From NCBI GenBank assembly GCA_002304435.1, contig NEUZ01000007.1, positions 1-44,925 on the forward strand: DNA of 44,925 bases, read 5' to 3'. Each line of letters starts with the position of its first letter. Position 1 is the first letter of the stretch. Origin of the DNA: Opitutia bacterium Tous-C8FEB (GTDB taxonomy: Bacteria > Verrucomicrobiota > Verrucomicrobiia > Opitutales > Opitutaceae). Position numbers and translations under genes: made by a program. The notes under the pieces were generated by a model. It saw only the letters and a program-made list of their open reading frames with translations. It did not search any database and was not told where the DNA came from. This document shows, in pieces, positions 8,553-17,927 of the stretch.

Positions 8553-10313
8553 ATGCATAGTTTTTCCGAGCAGTGTCTCGATATGGCCCGCTCAATGCTG
8601 GGCCACAACCTCGACTCCATCCAGCCCGACGGCACCATCCTGCCCGCGCACCAAGAGCAATCCCGTCCGGATGAGCCGGGGCACGTCGCCTTCGCCCTCG
8701 GCGAATTCTACCGCGCCACGGGCGAGACCACGCTCAAGGGTCACGACCTCGTCGACCTCGCCGCCCGCTGCATCACGGCGCAGATGTTCACCGAGCCCGC
8801 CGCCGAAAACGGCCTCGCCTACGCGGCACTCGGCCTGCTCGCCTTCGGCCCCTCCAAGGAGCGCAACCCCGTCTGGGAGCGCCTTGTCGAGGAGACCCAG
8901 CTGCGCATCGACAAGTCCCTGCTGCACCGCAGCGACTACGACAACCACTGGCAGGCCTTCAACATTGCCAAGGCCGTCGCCCGCTTCAGCCTCGGCCTCT
9001 CCAAGAAGGATGAGACCTCCCGCCTGATCGAGCGGATGTGCGACCGCATCGGCCAGACCAGCTCGAACGGGTTTTTCGACGACTCGACCGAAGGCCTCGG
9101 CGGCAACTTCAACCTCTACGGGGTGATGGCGTTCGTCTTCACCCGCTCCGCCCTGCAGCTCCACGCCAACAGCGGCGTGCGAGACCGCAAGTTACCGACT
9201 CTCCGCACCTATGCGGAGAAATACATTAAGATGATGCCCGACCTCGTCCGTCAGGACGGCCTCGGGTGGGCCTTCGGCCGCGCCGCCGGCGCCTACGGCC
9301 AGATGCATTGCATCAGCCTCATTATGCAGGGCCTCCGCGACGGCTGGATCGCTGACGACCAGAAGGTCAAGTACTACGATATTCTGCGGCGGCTGTTCAT
9401 GTTCTTCTACGAGACCTACCTCGATCAGGAGCACGGTTTCCTCGACCTCCGCGACGAAGAGCGTACCGCCTACGGCCAGCATACCACCCGGATGGCGAAC
9501 TTCGACGCCGCCCGCTACCTCTGTCAGTGGTCGCGCCTCGCCAAGACGGTCCAGATGCCCCCCGGCGCGCCCAAGGTGGAGCCCAACCGTACCTCCGGCC
9601 GGTTCGTCATCTTCGACAAGTCCAACCGCAAGGAGCAGGGCCTGTTCCTCTACCGCGACGCCGACTCCGGGCTGCACCTGCAGATCCCGCTGGTCAGTTC
9701 CGGCTCTACCCTCACCAGCGATTCCCTCGCGTTCCCCCACGCGCCGGGGATCTTCGACTGGCCCAACAACGTCTACAGCCCGATCCTGCTGCCCGAGCTT
9801 ACCTTCGGAGAGCACGTCACGCTACCGTCCTTCTACGGCAAGAACTGCGTCACGGGGCTCGGCCTGCGCAACAGCTTCTTCTTCCGTTACGACCAGCCCG
9901 AACTCATCAACACCCGCGAGGAGTTCGTGCGGGGCCTCGGCAGCGTGAAGGTCAACTGGACCTTCTCCGGGAACAAGATTGGTTGCGAGTTCGCGTACAC
10001 CGTCCGCCAGCAGGTGACACTCGACAAGTTCCGCTACGTTCTTGCGATCGCCGCCCCCCACTCCCGCTACCGCGCCACCGGCACGATCACGCTCGGCGCC
10101 CAGGGTCACCGCTGCAGCGTCGCCAAGGATGACTTCCAAGCCACTTGGCGCGAAACCGAGGTCGTGAGCGCCGACCCGGCCTACCGCACCAACTACGGCA
10201 AAATCCACTACCTCCAGTCGCTGGTCCGCGACCATCCGCTCGTGATGCGCCCGGGCCAAGTCTACCGTTTGGCCGTCAACTTCGAGCCGGACGTCGCGCG
10301 CGTCGACGCCTGA
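8553..10313 (+). CDS. Uncharacterised 586-residue protein, helical toroid plus beta-sandwich look
   Basis: I do not recognise the family with certainty. Residues 1-340 are mostly helical with repeated aromatic and Asp-rich loops ([50 protein letters not shown]). Residues 350-586 look beta-rich ([40 protein letters not shown]). This helix-then-sheet layout resembles (alpha/alpha) toroid carbohydrate-active proteins such as polysaccharide lyases and DUF2264-like proteins, and the FGRAAGAYG segment recalls their conserved loops. No signal peptide is evident, so a cytoplasmic role is likely. It lies between rho and hisF on the same strand, 95 bp after rho and 34 bp before hisF. No catalytic residues can be assigned. 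Confidence 0.6.
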   Translation: MHSFSEQCLDMARSMLGHNLDSIQPDGTILPAHQEQSRPDEPGHVAFALGEFYRATGETTLKGHDLVDLAARCITAQMFTEPAAENGLAYAALGLLAFGPSKERNPVWERLVEETQLRIDKSLLHRSDYDNHWQAFNIAKAVARFSLGLSKKDETSRLIERMCDRIGQTSSNGFFDDSTEGLGGNFNLYGVMAFVFTRSALQLHANSGVRDRKLPTLRTYAEKYIKMMPDLVRQDGLGWAFGRAAGAYGQMHCISLIMQGLRDGWIADDQKVKYYDILRRLFMFFYETYLDQEHGFLDLRDEERTAYGQHTTRMANFDAARYLCQWSRLAKTVQMPPGAPKVEPNRTSGRFVIFDKSNRKEQGLFLYRDADSGLHLQIPLVSSGSTLTSDSLAFPHAPGIFDWPNNVYSPILLPELTFGEHVTLPSFYGKNCVTGLGLRNSFFFRYDQPELINTREEFVRGLGSVKVNWTFSGNKIGCEFAYTVRQQVTLDKFRYVLAIAAPHSRYRATGTITLGAQGHRCSVAKDDFQATWRETEVVSADPAYRTNYGKIHYLQSLVRDHPLVMRPGQVYRLAVNFEPDVARVDA

Positions 10314-10347
10314 GACGACCCGCCGGCGCCGCCCCTCCTCCTCGCCG

Positions 10348-11109
10348 ATGCTCTCCCGGCGCATCATCCCCTGCCTGGACGTCAACGCGGGCCGCGTCGT
10401 CAAGGGCGTGAAGTTCCAGGAACTCCGGGACGCGGGCGATCCCGTACAGTGTGCGCGCGCCTACGACCGCCAAGGCGCGGACGAGCTAGTCTTTCTCGAC
10501 ATCACCGCCTCGAGTGACGACCGCGGCATTATGCGCGAGGTCGTGGCGGCGACCGCAGAACAGTGCTTTATGCCCCTCACCGTCGGCGGCGGCCTGCGGC
10601 AGGTGAGCGACATCGAAGCGATGCTCCGAAGCGGGGCGGACAAGGTCTCCCTCAACACGGCCGCGATCCGGGAACCGCGCCTCGTCCGAGACGCCGCTGA
10701 TCGCTTCGGCGCCCAATGCATCGTGGTCGCCATCGACGCCAAGCGCGAGCCGGACGGCCGCTCCTGGCGCGTGTACACGCACGGCGGCCGGAACGCGACG
10801 GCGCTCGACGCGGTCGCGTGGGCCCGGGAGGCAGTAGCGCTCGGCGCGGGCGAGATCCTGCTCACCAGTATGGACGCCGACGGCACCCAGGCGGGCTACG
10901 ACTGCCCACTCACCCGCGCGGTCAGCGATGCCGTCCCGGTGCCCGTGATCGCCAGCGGCGGCGCGGGGACGATGGCTCACTTTGCGGAGGTGCTCGAGGA
11001 CGGCCGCGCCAGCGCCGTGCTGGCGGCGAGCCTGTTCCACTTCGGCACCTTCACGATCCCGCAGGTCAAGGACTACCTCGCCCTCCAAGGCTTGCCCGTC
11101 CGTCGTTAA
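10348..11109 (+). CDS. hisF: Imidazole glycerol phosphate synthase cyclase subunit HisF
   Basis: 253 residues, the standard HisF length. With HisH it converts PRFAR and ammonia to imidazole glycerol phosphate and AICAR in histidine and purine metabolism. The (beta/alpha)8 barrel is recognisable, with catalytic Asp11 (IIPCLDV) and Asp130 (VVAIDAKR) at the exact canonical positions. Phosphate-binding loops are GGGLRQVSD near 80 and [11 protein letters not shown] in the C-terminal half. No hisH or other his gene is adjacent, so the pathway is scattered. Its stop codon interlocks with that of the convergent gene at 11106. Confidence 0.97.
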   Translation: MLSRRIIPCLDVNAGRVVKGVKFQELRDAGDPVQCARAYDRQGADELVFLDITASSDDRGIMREVVAATAEQCFMPLTVGGGLRQVSDIEAMLRSGADKVSLNTAAIREPRLVRDAADRFGAQCIVVAIDAKREPDGRSWRVYTHGGRNATALDAVAWAREAVALGAGEILLTSMDADGTQAGYDCPLTRAVSDAVPVPVIASGGAGTMAHFAEVLEDGRASAVLAASLFHFGTFTIPQVKDYLALQGLPVRR

Positions 11110-11672
11110 CCAGCCGCCGGGGCGGGGGTGACCGGCTGATCCGTAGGCGCCGGCGAGGCGGCCGCCGAAGGCTTGGGCGCACCCACGAGCACGCTGAGCT
11201 GTTCCTGCACCGCCACGAAGAACTCGGCGGTGAGTTCCCCGGCCGGCACCTCGAAAATCGCCTTGGAGCGGGCGTGCTCGTAGCGGAGACGCAGCCCATC
11301 CGCCGTGCGGCCCCGCGGCCGCAGCACCTTCTTGCGCTCCAGCATCAGCGCGAGGAATTGCAGCAGCCGCGTGTTCTCGGGCGTGGGCTCCGTGGTCGGG
11401 TCCGCGAGGGTCACGAACAAGCTCTCCGCGGTAAGCTTGAGCGCGCGGTCGGGATTCTCGCCGGCGCGCCGGGGCCGGAACGCCTGCACCCAGCGGCACG
11501 CTACCTTCCCGGGCGGCGTGAAGGCGCCGAGGTGCTGCTCCAGCACGTCGCAGCGGACGATCTCCAGCGTCGGCCCGACCTGGACCAGATGGCTCGCCAC
11601 CCGGGCACCCGCCGCAAAGGGCTCGCCCGAGACCTGGCAGGTGGTGGCGACGGGCTGCAGGGATAGCTCCAT
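11106..11672 (-). CDS. Hypothetical protein with single-Cys motifs and Pro/Ala-rich tail
   Basis: 188 residues, family not recognised. Residues 1-50 contain [19 protein letters not shown] and [10 protein letters not shown]. The middle (about 55-150) is charged and alpha/beta, with [16 protein letters not shown] and [18 protein letters not shown]. The last 25 residues are low-complexity Ala/Pro/Ser. The 'CxxSGxxFxxGxxVxSxL...RxDxL' pattern looks like a conserved fold rather than random translation, but I cannot attach a function. There is no signal peptide or membrane segment. It is a single gene, convergent with hisF through a 4-bp stop-codon overlap and divergent from the isochorismatase gene. 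Confidence 0.65.
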   Translation of the reverse strand: MELSLQPVATTCQVSGEPFAAGARVASHLVQVGPTLEIVRCDVLEQHLGAFTPPGKVACRWVQAFRPRRAGENPDRALKLTAESLFVTLADPTTEPTPENTRLLQFLALMLERKKVLRPRGRTADGLRLRYEHARSKAIFEVPAGELTAEFFVAVQEQLSVLVGAPKPSAAASPAPTDQPVTPAPAAG

Positions 11673-11781
11673 AAGCAGGACAAGGACAAGGGACGCCCCT
11701 GCCGGAGGCTAGCCCGAAGATGGCCGGCGCGCGCAGAAAAACATTCCCACGCCCCGCGCCCGCCGCCAACTTGCCGCGAAC

Positions 11782-12375
11782 GTGGCCGCGGCGTCCTCCC
11801 CACCCTCCGACCTCCTGCTGCTCGCCGTCGATCTGCAACCGGGCCTTCTGGCCGCGATCGACCCGGCGGGGACGCTGACGCGCGATTGCCGTTTCGCGCT
11901 CGCCGCCGCGACCGGGCTGGGCCTACCGGTCGCCTTCACCGAGCAGGTGCCGACAAAACTCGGCGCCACCGTGACCGGCCTCCGCGCTGCCGCCCCGGCC
12001 GCCCCGGTCTGGGCGAAACAGACGTTTTCCGCCCTCGGCGACGAAGCCGTGCGCGGCGCGCTCCTCGGCCCTGCCGGCCCCCGGCACCTGCTGCTCGCCG
12101 GCATCGAGACGCCCATCTGTGTCTACCAGACCGCGATCGACGCGCTCCGCGCGGAGCTCGAGGTCACCGTGCTCACCGATTGCGTGGGTGCCCGACGGAC
12201 GACGGACGCCGCGGCCGCGCTCGGCGCGCTGGCGCGGCTCGGTTGCCACCTGCTGCCGGCGGAGACCGTGTTTTACTCGCTCGTGCAAGACGCCAGCCAC
12301 CCGTTCTTCCGGGGCCTCACCGCGCTCGTCAAGGCGCGCGCCGGCGATCACGGATCCACGGGATCCAACTTATGA
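11782..12375 (+). CDS. Isochorismatase-family cysteine hydrolase
   Basis: 197 residues. The Rossmann-like hydrolase has the family's triad: Asp17 (LLAVDLQPG), Lys79 (VWAKQTFSAL) and Cys113 (GIETPICVYQTA), the last preceded by the usual cis-peptide region. This subgroup (YcaC/nicotinamidase-like) hydrolyses small amides or esters; the substrate cannot be read from sequence. The start is GTG at 11782, with no Shine-Dalgarno sequence. The stop overlaps the ATG of the next gene (ATGA, 12372-12375), so it is translationally coupled to a YhaM-like exoribonuclease. That partner suggests housekeeping of nucleotide or RNA breakdown products, which is an inference. Confidence 0.88.
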   Translation: MAAASSPPSDLLLLAVDLQPGLLAAIDPAGTLTRDCRFALAAATGLGLPVAFTEQVPTKLGATVTGLRAAAPAAPVWAKQTFSALGDEAVRGALLGPAGPRHLLLAGIETPICVYQTAIDALRAELEVTVLTDCVGARRTTDAAAALGALARLGCHLLPAETVFYSLVQDASHPFFRGLTALVKARAGDHGSTGSNL

Positions 12376-13391
12376 GCAACGCCTCCTCCACTGTGCTGGT
12401 CCGTGATCTCAAGGCCTTGGGCGCCGAGGGAAGTGGCCGGCCGTTCTCCGCGGTGCTAGTGGTAAAGAAAGCCGCGCTGAAGACCGCCAGCAACGGCAAC
12501 GGTTTCCTGAGCGCTGAACTCGGGGACCGGACCGGTTCCTTTAGCTGCACCGTGTTCGGGGACAGCCCGGTCTTCGATGCCCTGCGGGCAGCGGGCGAGG
12601 GCGGCGTGGTGCGGATCGAGGCGAGGATCGAATACTATCAGGGCCGGCTTTCCCCGCGGCTGCAGCAGGTGGAGGCACTCGGGGAGCAGGAGTTGGGCGC
12701 CCCGGGGGTCATCGACAATCTGGTCGAGTTGGCGCCCGAGGACCCGCAGGCGCTCTGGGCGGAGCTGGAGGCGTGCATCACCGCGCTCCGGCACGAAGAG
12801 CTCCGGGCTACGGTGCGCGGGGTCTTCGAGGAGATCGGTGCCACCTTCCGCTGGTCGCCGGCGGCTGTCGCGATGCATCACGCCTACCGGCACGGTCTCC
12901 TCGAACACACCGTGCGGATGGCCCGGGCCTGCCGTGCGCTCCTGCCCCTTTACCCGGAGGTCGATGCCGACCTCGCCCTCGCGGGCATTATCCTGCACGA
13001 CACCGGCAAGGCGATCGAGTACGAGGGCTCCCTCGCGACGCGCCGGAGCCGCCGCGGGATCCTGCAGGGCCACGTGGTCCTGGGCTACCAGCTCGCCCGA
13101 AAGCACGGGATGAAGGCCCGGCTGGACGCGGACCGCCTTGAGCGCCTCGAGCATATCATCCTCTCCCATCAGGGTGAACCCGAGTGGGGTGCGGCCGTGT
13201 ACGCGGCCACCCCAGAGGCGGTCTTCGTGTCGATGATCGACAACCTCGATGCCCGGATGGGGATGGTCCAGCGCGCCCTGCGTCAGGCCGCGCCCGGCGA
13301 GGAGTTCTCCGAGCGTCTGCCCGGCCTCAATTCCGCCCTCCTAACCAAACCCCTCCCCGCCCCTTCCGCCTCACCCGCCCAACCGGCCTAA
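12372..13391 (+). CDS. YhaM-like 3'-5' exoribonuclease (OB-fold plus HD domain)
   Basis: 339 residues from the ATG overlapping the upstream stop; no plausible start lies further upstream in frame. Residues 20-110 look like an OB fold (GFLSAELGDRTGSFSCTVFGD). Residues 165-300 form an HD domain: HAYRHGLLEHTVRMA (His174, His179), ILHDTGKA (His209-Asp210), HIILSHQGEPEWGA and MIDNLDARM (Asp290). This two-domain order is that of YhaM/CvfA-type RNases, which trim RNA and DNA 3' ends with divalent metals. The last 20 residues are a Pro/Ala-rich tail. YhaM was first described in Firmicutes but occurs more widely. Assignment to the family is firm; the exact substrate is not. Confidence 0.88.
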   Translation: MSNASSTVLVRDLKALGAEGSGRPFSAVLVVKKAALKTASNGNGFLSAELGDRTGSFSCTVFGDSPVFDALRAAGEGGVVRIEARIEYYQGRLSPRLQQVEALGEQELGAPGVIDNLVELAPEDPQALWAELEACITALRHEELRATVRGVFEEIGATFRWSPAAVAMHHAYRHGLLEHTVRMARACRALLPLYPEVDADLALAGIILHDTGKAIEYEGSLATRRSRRGILQGHVVLGYQLARKHGMKARLDADRLERLEHIILSHQGEPEWGAAVYAATPEAVFVSMIDNLDARMGMVQRALRQAAPGEEFSERLPGLNSALLTKPLPAPSASPAQPA

Positions 13392-13402
13392 ACCGTTTTC
13401 CG

Positions 13403-14980
13403 ATGCGCCTCCCCACCCTCCTATTACCGCTACTGCTTGCCACCGCGGCCTCCGCCGCGCCCGCGGGCCGGCCGAATATCCTCTTCATCTTCTCCGACGA
13501 CCACGCGCGCCACGCGATCGGGGCCTACGGTTCGAAGGTGAACCAAACACCCCACCTCGACCGCCTCGCCCGCGAGGGCACCCGCTTCGAGCACTGCTTC
13601 GTCACCAACTCGATCTGCACCCCCAGCCGCGCCGTCGTCCTCACCGGGAAGTATTCCCACGCCAACGGCGTGCCGGTGTTCAACGTCTTCGACGGCACCC
13701 AGCCGCACGTTGCCCGGATGCTGCAGGGCGCCGGCTACCACACCGGAATGATCGGCAAATGGCACCTCGGGAGTATGCCGACGGGCTTCGACCGCTGGAT
13801 CATTTTGCCGGGACAGGGTCTCTACCATAACCCGGACTTCCTCACGCCCCACGGCCGGCTCACCCTACCGGGGCACGTCTCGCCGCTCACGACCCGGCTC
13901 GGGATCGAGTTTCTGGAGACCCGACCGAAAGACCGCCCCTTCTTCCTGATGCTCCACCATAAGGCGCCCCACCGCGCCTGGGAACCCGACGCCGCCAACA
14001 AGGCCCGCTTCCGGGACCGCGTGATCCCCGAACCCGAAACCCTCTGGGACGATTACGCGACCCGCCCGGCGGCCCTGCCGGAGAACCGCCAGACCGTCGC
14101 CAACGACCTCACGCGCCGGGACCTGAAGCTCGAGCCCCCCGCGGACCTAGCGCCCGGGCCCGCGCGTCAGCAGTGGCTAAACGTCAAACCCACCGAGGTC
14201 GAGGTCACCCTCCCTAACGGCACCCGCCAGACCCTGACGGGCAAGGAGCTCGTGCGCTGGAAGTACCAACGCTATATGCAGGACTATCTCGCCTGCGTGC
14301 AGGACGTAGACGACAGCATCGGCGAGGTGCTCGAGTACCTCGACCGCACCGGCTTGGCCAAGGACACCATCGTGATCTACTCCGCCGATAACGGCTGGTA
14401 CCTCGGCGACCTCGGGATGTACGACAAGCGCTTTATGTACGAGCCGGGCTTCCATATCCCGCTGCTCGTGCGCGGGCCCGGCGTGAAGCCCGGCGCCGTG
14501 ACCCAGCGCTTCGCCCTCAACGCTGATTTCGCGCCGACCTTCCTCGAGCTGGCCGGCCTGCCCGTCCCGTCCGAGATGCACGGGCGTTCCCTCGCCCCTA
14601 TCCTCCGCGGCGCGGAGCCGGCCGACTGGCGCACCTCCGTCTACTACCGCTACTATCACGACCCCGGCCACCACAATACGCGCGCCCACTACGGCGTGCG
14701 CACCGCGACCCACAAGCTGATCCACTATTGGAAGAAGGACGCTTGGGAGCTCTTCGACCTGACCCGTGATCCGAACGAGCAGCGCAACCTCGCTGGCGAT
14801 CCCGCCCAGGCGGGAAATCTCGCGAAGCTGCGGGCCGAGATCACCCGGTTGCAGCGGCAACTGGGTGACACCGGGCAGTTCGCGAACGAGATCCCCCGCG
14901 ATGGCGTCGATGCGCCGGTGAACGTCGCCCGCCTGGGCGAAAAGGACGTGCGCGGCGCAATCGCCCTCGCCCGCCCCTGA
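13403..14980 (+). CDS. Exported type I (formylglycine) sulfatase
   Basis: 525 residues from ATG 13403. A Sec signal peptide (MRLPTLLLPLLLATAASA) ends near residue 18. The sulfatase fold starts PNILFIFSDDHARH with metal-binding Asp32/Asp33. The catalytic signature ICTPSRAVVLTG has Cys72, the residue oxidised to formylglycine. GKWHLG (about 118-123) and the late YSADNGWYLGD metal site complete the active centre. Such exported sulfatases of Verrucomicrobiota remove sulfate esters from polysaccharides such as fucoidan or mucins. The specific glycan is unknown and no glycoside hydrolase is adjacent. The C-terminal KLIHYWKKDAWELFDLTRDPNEQRNL is typical of family S1. An anaerobic or aerobic maturase is needed and not present here. 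Confidence 0.93.
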   Translation: MRLPTLLLPLLLATAASAAPAGRPNILFIFSDDHARHAIGAYGSKVNQTPHLDRLAREGTRFEHCFVTNSICTPSRAVVLTGKYSHANGVPVFNVFDGTQPHVARMLQGAGYHTGMIGKWHLGSMPTGFDRWIILPGQGLYHNPDFLTPHGRLTLPGHVSPLTTRLGIEFLETRPKDRPFFLMLHHKAPHRAWEPDAANKARFRDRVIPEPETLWDDYATRPAALPENRQTVANDLTRRDLKLEPPADLAPGPARQQWLNVKPTEVEVTLPNGTRQTLTGKELVRWKYQRYMQDYLACVQDVDDSIGEVLEYLDRTGLAKDTIVIYSADNGWYLGDLGMYDKRFMYEPGFHIPLLVRGPGVKPGAVTQRFALNADFAPTFLELAGLPVPSEMHGRSLAPILRGAEPADWRTSVYYRYYHDPGHHNTRAHYGVRTATHKLIHYWKKDAWELFDLTRDPNEQRNLAGDPAQAGNLAKLRAEITRLQRQLGDTGQFANEIPRDGVDAPVNVARLGEKDVRGAIALARP

Positions 14981-14996
14981 ACTAAACCCGTCGGCC

Positions 14997-15929
14997 TCAG
15001 ACCGCGCCGCGGCCGCGCGGGTGGTGCTTTCGATGGCCCTCGGCCAGCCGCCGGGGCTCCACCGCGGTGTAGATCTGGGTGGTGGAGATGCTGGCGTGTC
15101 CCAGCATCTCCTGGATCGCCCGCAGATCGGCCCCGCCCGCAAGGAGGTGCGTCGCGAACGAGTGCCGCAGGTCGTGCGGCTTCACCCGCGGGTCGATCCC
15201 GGCGCGCCGCGCGTGCGCCTTGACGATCATCCACAGCGCCACGCGCGTGAGGCCGCGGCCGCGGTGGTTGAGAAAAACGTGCCCGCGCGTGTGGGGCCGC
15301 ACCAGCGCGGGCCGCCCGCCCGCGAGGTAGTCACGCAATGCGGCGCAGGCCTGCCGACCGACCGGCACCACCCGTTCCTTCGAACCCTTGCCGAACACCC
15401 GCAACCCGCCGCCCTCAAGGTCGAGCTGCGTCAGCAGCAACCCCGCAAGTTCGGAAACGCGCAGCCCGCTCGAGTAGAAGAGTTCCAGGATCGCCCGGTC
15501 CCGGAGCGAGCGCGGTTCCGGTCCCACCGGCGCGGTCACCAGCCGAGCGACCTCCGGCGCAGACAGGGCGCGGGGCATCCGACGACCCGGGCGCGGGCCG
15601 GACAGCAGGATCGTGAAGTCGTCGGGCCGCACCCCATCCCGCACCAGTTGGCGCGCGAGCATTCGCAGCGCCGAGAGTTTGCGCGCCACGCTGGCCACCG
15701 CGTAGTCGCCGGCCGCGAGGAATTGGAGCCAAGCCGCGGCGTGGTCCCCGGTCACCGCGCCCCAATCGGCGGCCCCGCGCCGGGCGAGGAACGCCGCGGC
15801 CTGATCGAGGTCACGCCGGTAGGCGGCAAGGGTGTTGGCGGAAAGCCCGCGCTCAAGCCCGAGGAAGGAGAGGAGCGCGTCGATCGGACCGGCCCAAGCA
15901 CCCCGGGCCCGGCTCAGGTCGTCGGCCAT
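14997..15929 (-). CDS. xerD: Tyrosine recombinase XerC/XerD type
   Basis: 310 residues. The N-terminal SAM-like core-binding domain (about 14-100) contains GLSANTLAAYRRDL. The catalytic domain holds the complete set: Arg157 (SSGLRVSEL), Lys in GKGSKER (181-184), His252 and Arg255 (HDLRHSFATHLL), His278 (LGHASISTTQ) and nucleophile Tyr287 (IYT). It resolves chromosome dimers at dif with a partner recombinase and FtsK. XerD is favoured over XerC by the RHSFATHLLAGGADLR region, but the distinction is not certain. No att sites, integron or phage genes are near, so it is the housekeeping enzyme. It ends 16 bp from the convergent sulfatase gene. Confidence 0.9.
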   Translation of the reverse strand: MADDLSRARGAWAGPIDALLSFLGLERGLSANTLAAYRRDLDQAAAFLARRGAADWGAVTGDHAAAWLQFLAAGDYAVASVARKLSALRMLARQLVRDGVRPDDFTILLSGPRPGRRMPRALSAPEVARLVTAPVGPEPRSLRDRAILELFYSSGLRVSELAGLLLTQLDLEGGGLRVFGKGSKERVVPVGRQACAALRDYLAGGRPALVRPHTRGHVFLNHRGRGLTRVALWMIVKAHARRAGIDPRVKPHDLRHSFATHLLAGGADLRAIQEMLGHASISTTQIYTAVEPRRLAEGHRKHHPRGRGAV

Positions 15930-15950
15930 CGGCGAGGAGCCGGGGGCGGC

Positions 15951-16217
15951 TCAGTAATTCCGGCGCCGCGGTGGCGGCGTGTAATTGGAATTCTGCTCCT
16001 TCATCCGGAAGGTGATTCGCGCCTTCTCCAGATCGTACGGGCTCATCTCCATCTTCACCGTGTCGCCCGCGGCGATCTTGATGAAGTTCTTGCGGAGCTT
16101 GCCCGAGATGTGCGCGAGCACCACGTGCCCGTTCGACAGCTGGACCTTGAACATCGTGCCGGGCAGTACCGCCACCACCTTGCCCTCCACCTCGATCGCG
16201 TTGTTGTCAGACGACAT
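15951..16217 (-). CDS. infA: Translation initiation factor IF-1 with C-terminal extension
   Basis: 88 residues from ATG 16217. IF-1 binds the 30S A site during initiation. The S1-type OB fold is well conserved: [59 protein letters not shown]. The usual protein ends about here at 72 residues. This one adds some 16 residues rich in Pro, Asn, Tyr and Arg, ending in PPPRRRNY, which could contact rRNA. No Shine-Dalgarno sequence precedes the start. Upstream, the divergent tadA gene begins 109 bp away. It ends 21 bp before the start of xerD on the same strand. Confidence 0.95.
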   Translation of the reverse strand: MSSDNNAIEVEGKVVAVLPGTMFKVQLSNGHVVLAHISGKLRKNFIKIAAGDTVKMEMSPYDLEKARITFRMKEQNSNYTPPPRRRNY

Positions 16218-16325
16218 AGGAGGACGGAAGGGCGATCCGGAACGAGGTGTTGAGCATAAGGGACTTTCGAAACCCCTTGTAAGCCAGAAGGCGGCACCCT
16301 TAGTCAAGCTTCCCGCCCTCGCCTT
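16218..16325. promoter_or_regulatory. Divergent intergenic region between infA and tadA
   Basis: 108 bp with a hairpin AAGGG...CCCTT (16258-16278) around TTTCGAAA. It looks like a tRNA T-arm but no full tRNA fits. It is probably the promoter region for both genes; individual promoter boxes are not clear. Confidence 0.3.
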
Positions 16326-16886
16326 ATGGCCGCGCCCCCGCCTCCCTGCCCATTCCCCAAGCTCCATCCTTCGCAGCTGGTCCGGGACGACGCGTTCTTT
16401 ATGAGCCTCGCCTACAACCAGGCGATCGACGCGTGGCGGTTGGGCGAGGTGCCGATCGGGGCGATCATCGCCGTGAACGGAGAGGTCGTCGCCGCCGCTC
16501 ACAACACCGTGGAGGGCAACCGGGATCCAACCGCCCACGCGGAGATGCTCGCCCTCACCCAAGCGGCGGCCGCGCGGGGCGACTGGCGGCTCGACGGGGC
16601 CACCGTCTTCGTGACGAAGGAGCCCTGCCCGATGTGCTCCGGGGCGCTGCTAATGTCCCGTGTCCAGCGGGTCTGTTACGCCGTCCCGGACCCGAAGATG
16701 GGATGTCTGGGCGGCGCCACGGACCTCAATCAACTGCCCCGAATGAACCACCGCCTCGAGCTCACCGCCGGCGGGGTCCTTGAGGGGGAATGCCGCACGT
16801 TGTTGCAGGCATTCTTCCGCGGCCGCCGCGAGAACGCCGAGGGAGGAACGGAGGGTTCGCCTTGCCCCGCGGCGCCCGGGTGCTGA
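16326..16886 (+). CDS. tadA: tRNA-specific adenosine deaminase TadA
   Basis: 186 residues. It deaminates A34 to inosine in tRNA-Arg(ACG). The zinc site is complete: HAE (His71, catalytic Glu73) and PCPMCSGA (Cys101, Cys104). Other family marks are [36 protein letters not shown] and the C-terminal FFRGRRE. There is an N-terminal extension of about 22 residues; an in-frame ATG at residue 26 ([10 protein letters not shown]) is an alternative start that would fit the typical length better. The last 20 residues are an unconserved tail. The gene is 10 bp ahead of a DapB-like dehydrogenase. Confidence 0.94.
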   Translation: MAAPPPPCPFPKLHPSQLVRDDAFFMSLAYNQAIDAWRLGEVPIGAIIAVNGEVVAAAHNTVEGNRDPTAHAEMLALTQAAAARGDWRLDGATVFVTKEPCPMCSGALLMSRVQRVCYAVPDPKMGCLGGATDLNQLPRMNHRLELTAGGVLEGECRTLLQAFFRGRRENAEGGTEGSPCPAAPGC

Positions 16887-16896
16887 GCCTCGCCAG

Positions 16897-17922
16897 ATGC
16901 GTCGGATCAAGATCGCTCAATTTGGCCTCGGACCCATCGGGAAGGAATCGCTGCGGCTTGCCGCGGAACGCGCTGACCTAGAGGTGATCGGCGCCGTCGA
17001 GATCGACCCGGCCCTTGCCGGTCGCCCGGCCGCCGAGGCGTTGGGGTGCCCCTTGCCCGCGGGGGCGCGCATTCACCCTACCTTCGCCGCGCTCACCGCG
17101 CACGCCGGTCTGCCCGATGTCCTCCTCCACACCGCCGGCTCGGACGCCACCCGCTCCTTTGCGCAGGTGCTGCCGGCGCTCGAGGCGGGCGTGAGCGTCG
17201 CCTCCACCTGCGAAGAACTGATCTTCCCGCGCCTGCTCGCGCCAGAGAGGACCGAGGAGATCGACGCCCTCTGCCGCCGTACCGGGGCTCGGTTGGTCGG
17301 CACCGGCGTCAACCCCGGGTTCGTGATGGACGTGCTCCCGCTGTGTCTGACGGGCGTCTGCCGGGAGGTGTCCGCGGTGTACGTGGAGCGGGTCGTTGAC
17401 GCCCGCACGCGCCGCCAGCCGCTGCAGGCGAAGATCGGCAGCGGGCAGGATCCGGCCGAATTCCGCGCCCGGTTCGCCGCCGGCACGGCCGGGCACGCCG
17501 GCTTCCGGCAGTCGGTCGCCCTGCTGGCCCACGGGCTGGGCTGGCGGCTCGACGAAATCCGTGAGACCTGCGAGCCCGTCGTCGCCGAAAGCCGGGTCGT
17601 CACGGCCCACTTTGACGTGGCGCCAGGCCGCACCCTCGGTCTGCACCAGCGCTGCGTTGGCCTCGCCGGCGGGGAGACGCGGATCCGGCTCGACCTACAG
17701 ATGTACCTCGGGGCACCCCTTCCCCACGACGCCATCGTGATCCATGGCCGACCCGGCCTCAACGTACACCTCCAGGGTGGCGTCGCGGGCGACGACGCGA
17801 CCGTCGCCGCACTGCTCAACGTGATCCCCTCTTTGCTGGCCGCAGCCCCGGGCGTTCGGCTGCTGACCGAGCTTCCGCTCACCGTCTGCCGGAACGCCGG
17901 TGCCACCGCCCCACTACCCTGA
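16897..17922 (+). CDS. DapB-like NAD(P)-dependent dehydrogenase (2,4-diaminopentanoate dehydrogenase-like)
   Basis: 341 residues from ATG 16897. The N-terminal Rossmann domain has IKIAQFGLGPIGKESLR and LLHTAGSDAT. The middle has the family hallmark GTGVNPGFVMDVLPL followed by VYVERVVDARTRRQPLQAKIG. This pairs a dihydrodipicolinate-reductase-like N-domain with the C-domain seen in 2,4-diaminopentanoate dehydrogenase of ornithine degradation. That activity is known from clostridia, and no other gene of that route is here, so the substrate remains open. True DapB is shorter (about 270 residues). It is likely cotranscribed with tadA and the following SDR (5-bp gap). Confidence 0.8.
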   Translation: MRRIKIAQFGLGPIGKESLRLAAERADLEVIGAVEIDPALAGRPAAEALGCPLPAGARIHPTFAALTAHAGLPDVLLHTAGSDATRSFAQVLPALEAGVSVASTCEELIFPRLLAPERTEEIDALCRRTGARLVGTGVNPGFVMDVLPLCLTGVCREVSAVYVERVVDARTRRQPLQAKIGSGQDPAEFRARFAAGTAGHAGFRQSVALLAHGLGWRLDEIRETCEPVVAESRVVTAHFDVAPGRTLGLHQRCVGLAGGETRIRLDLQMYLGAPLPHDAIVIHGRPGLNVHLQGGVAGDDATVAALLNVIPSLLAAAPGVRLLTELPLTVCRNAGATAPLP

Positions 17923-17927
17923 AGTCT

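Noticed and set aside
13184-13402. Longer N-terminus for the sulfatase
   Set aside because: It would overlap the YhaM-like gene in a different frame and bury the signal peptide that starts at 13403.
14997-15929. Integrase of a mobile element
   Set aside because: The recombinase has housekeeping Xer features and there are no att repeats, phage or plasmid genes nearby.
16230-16325. tRNA-like T-arm (minus strand GGGGT-TTCGAAA-GTCCC) near infA
   Set aside because: The stretch before it is too short for D and anticodon arms, the acceptor pairing has a mismatch, and no CCA or anticodon loop fits.
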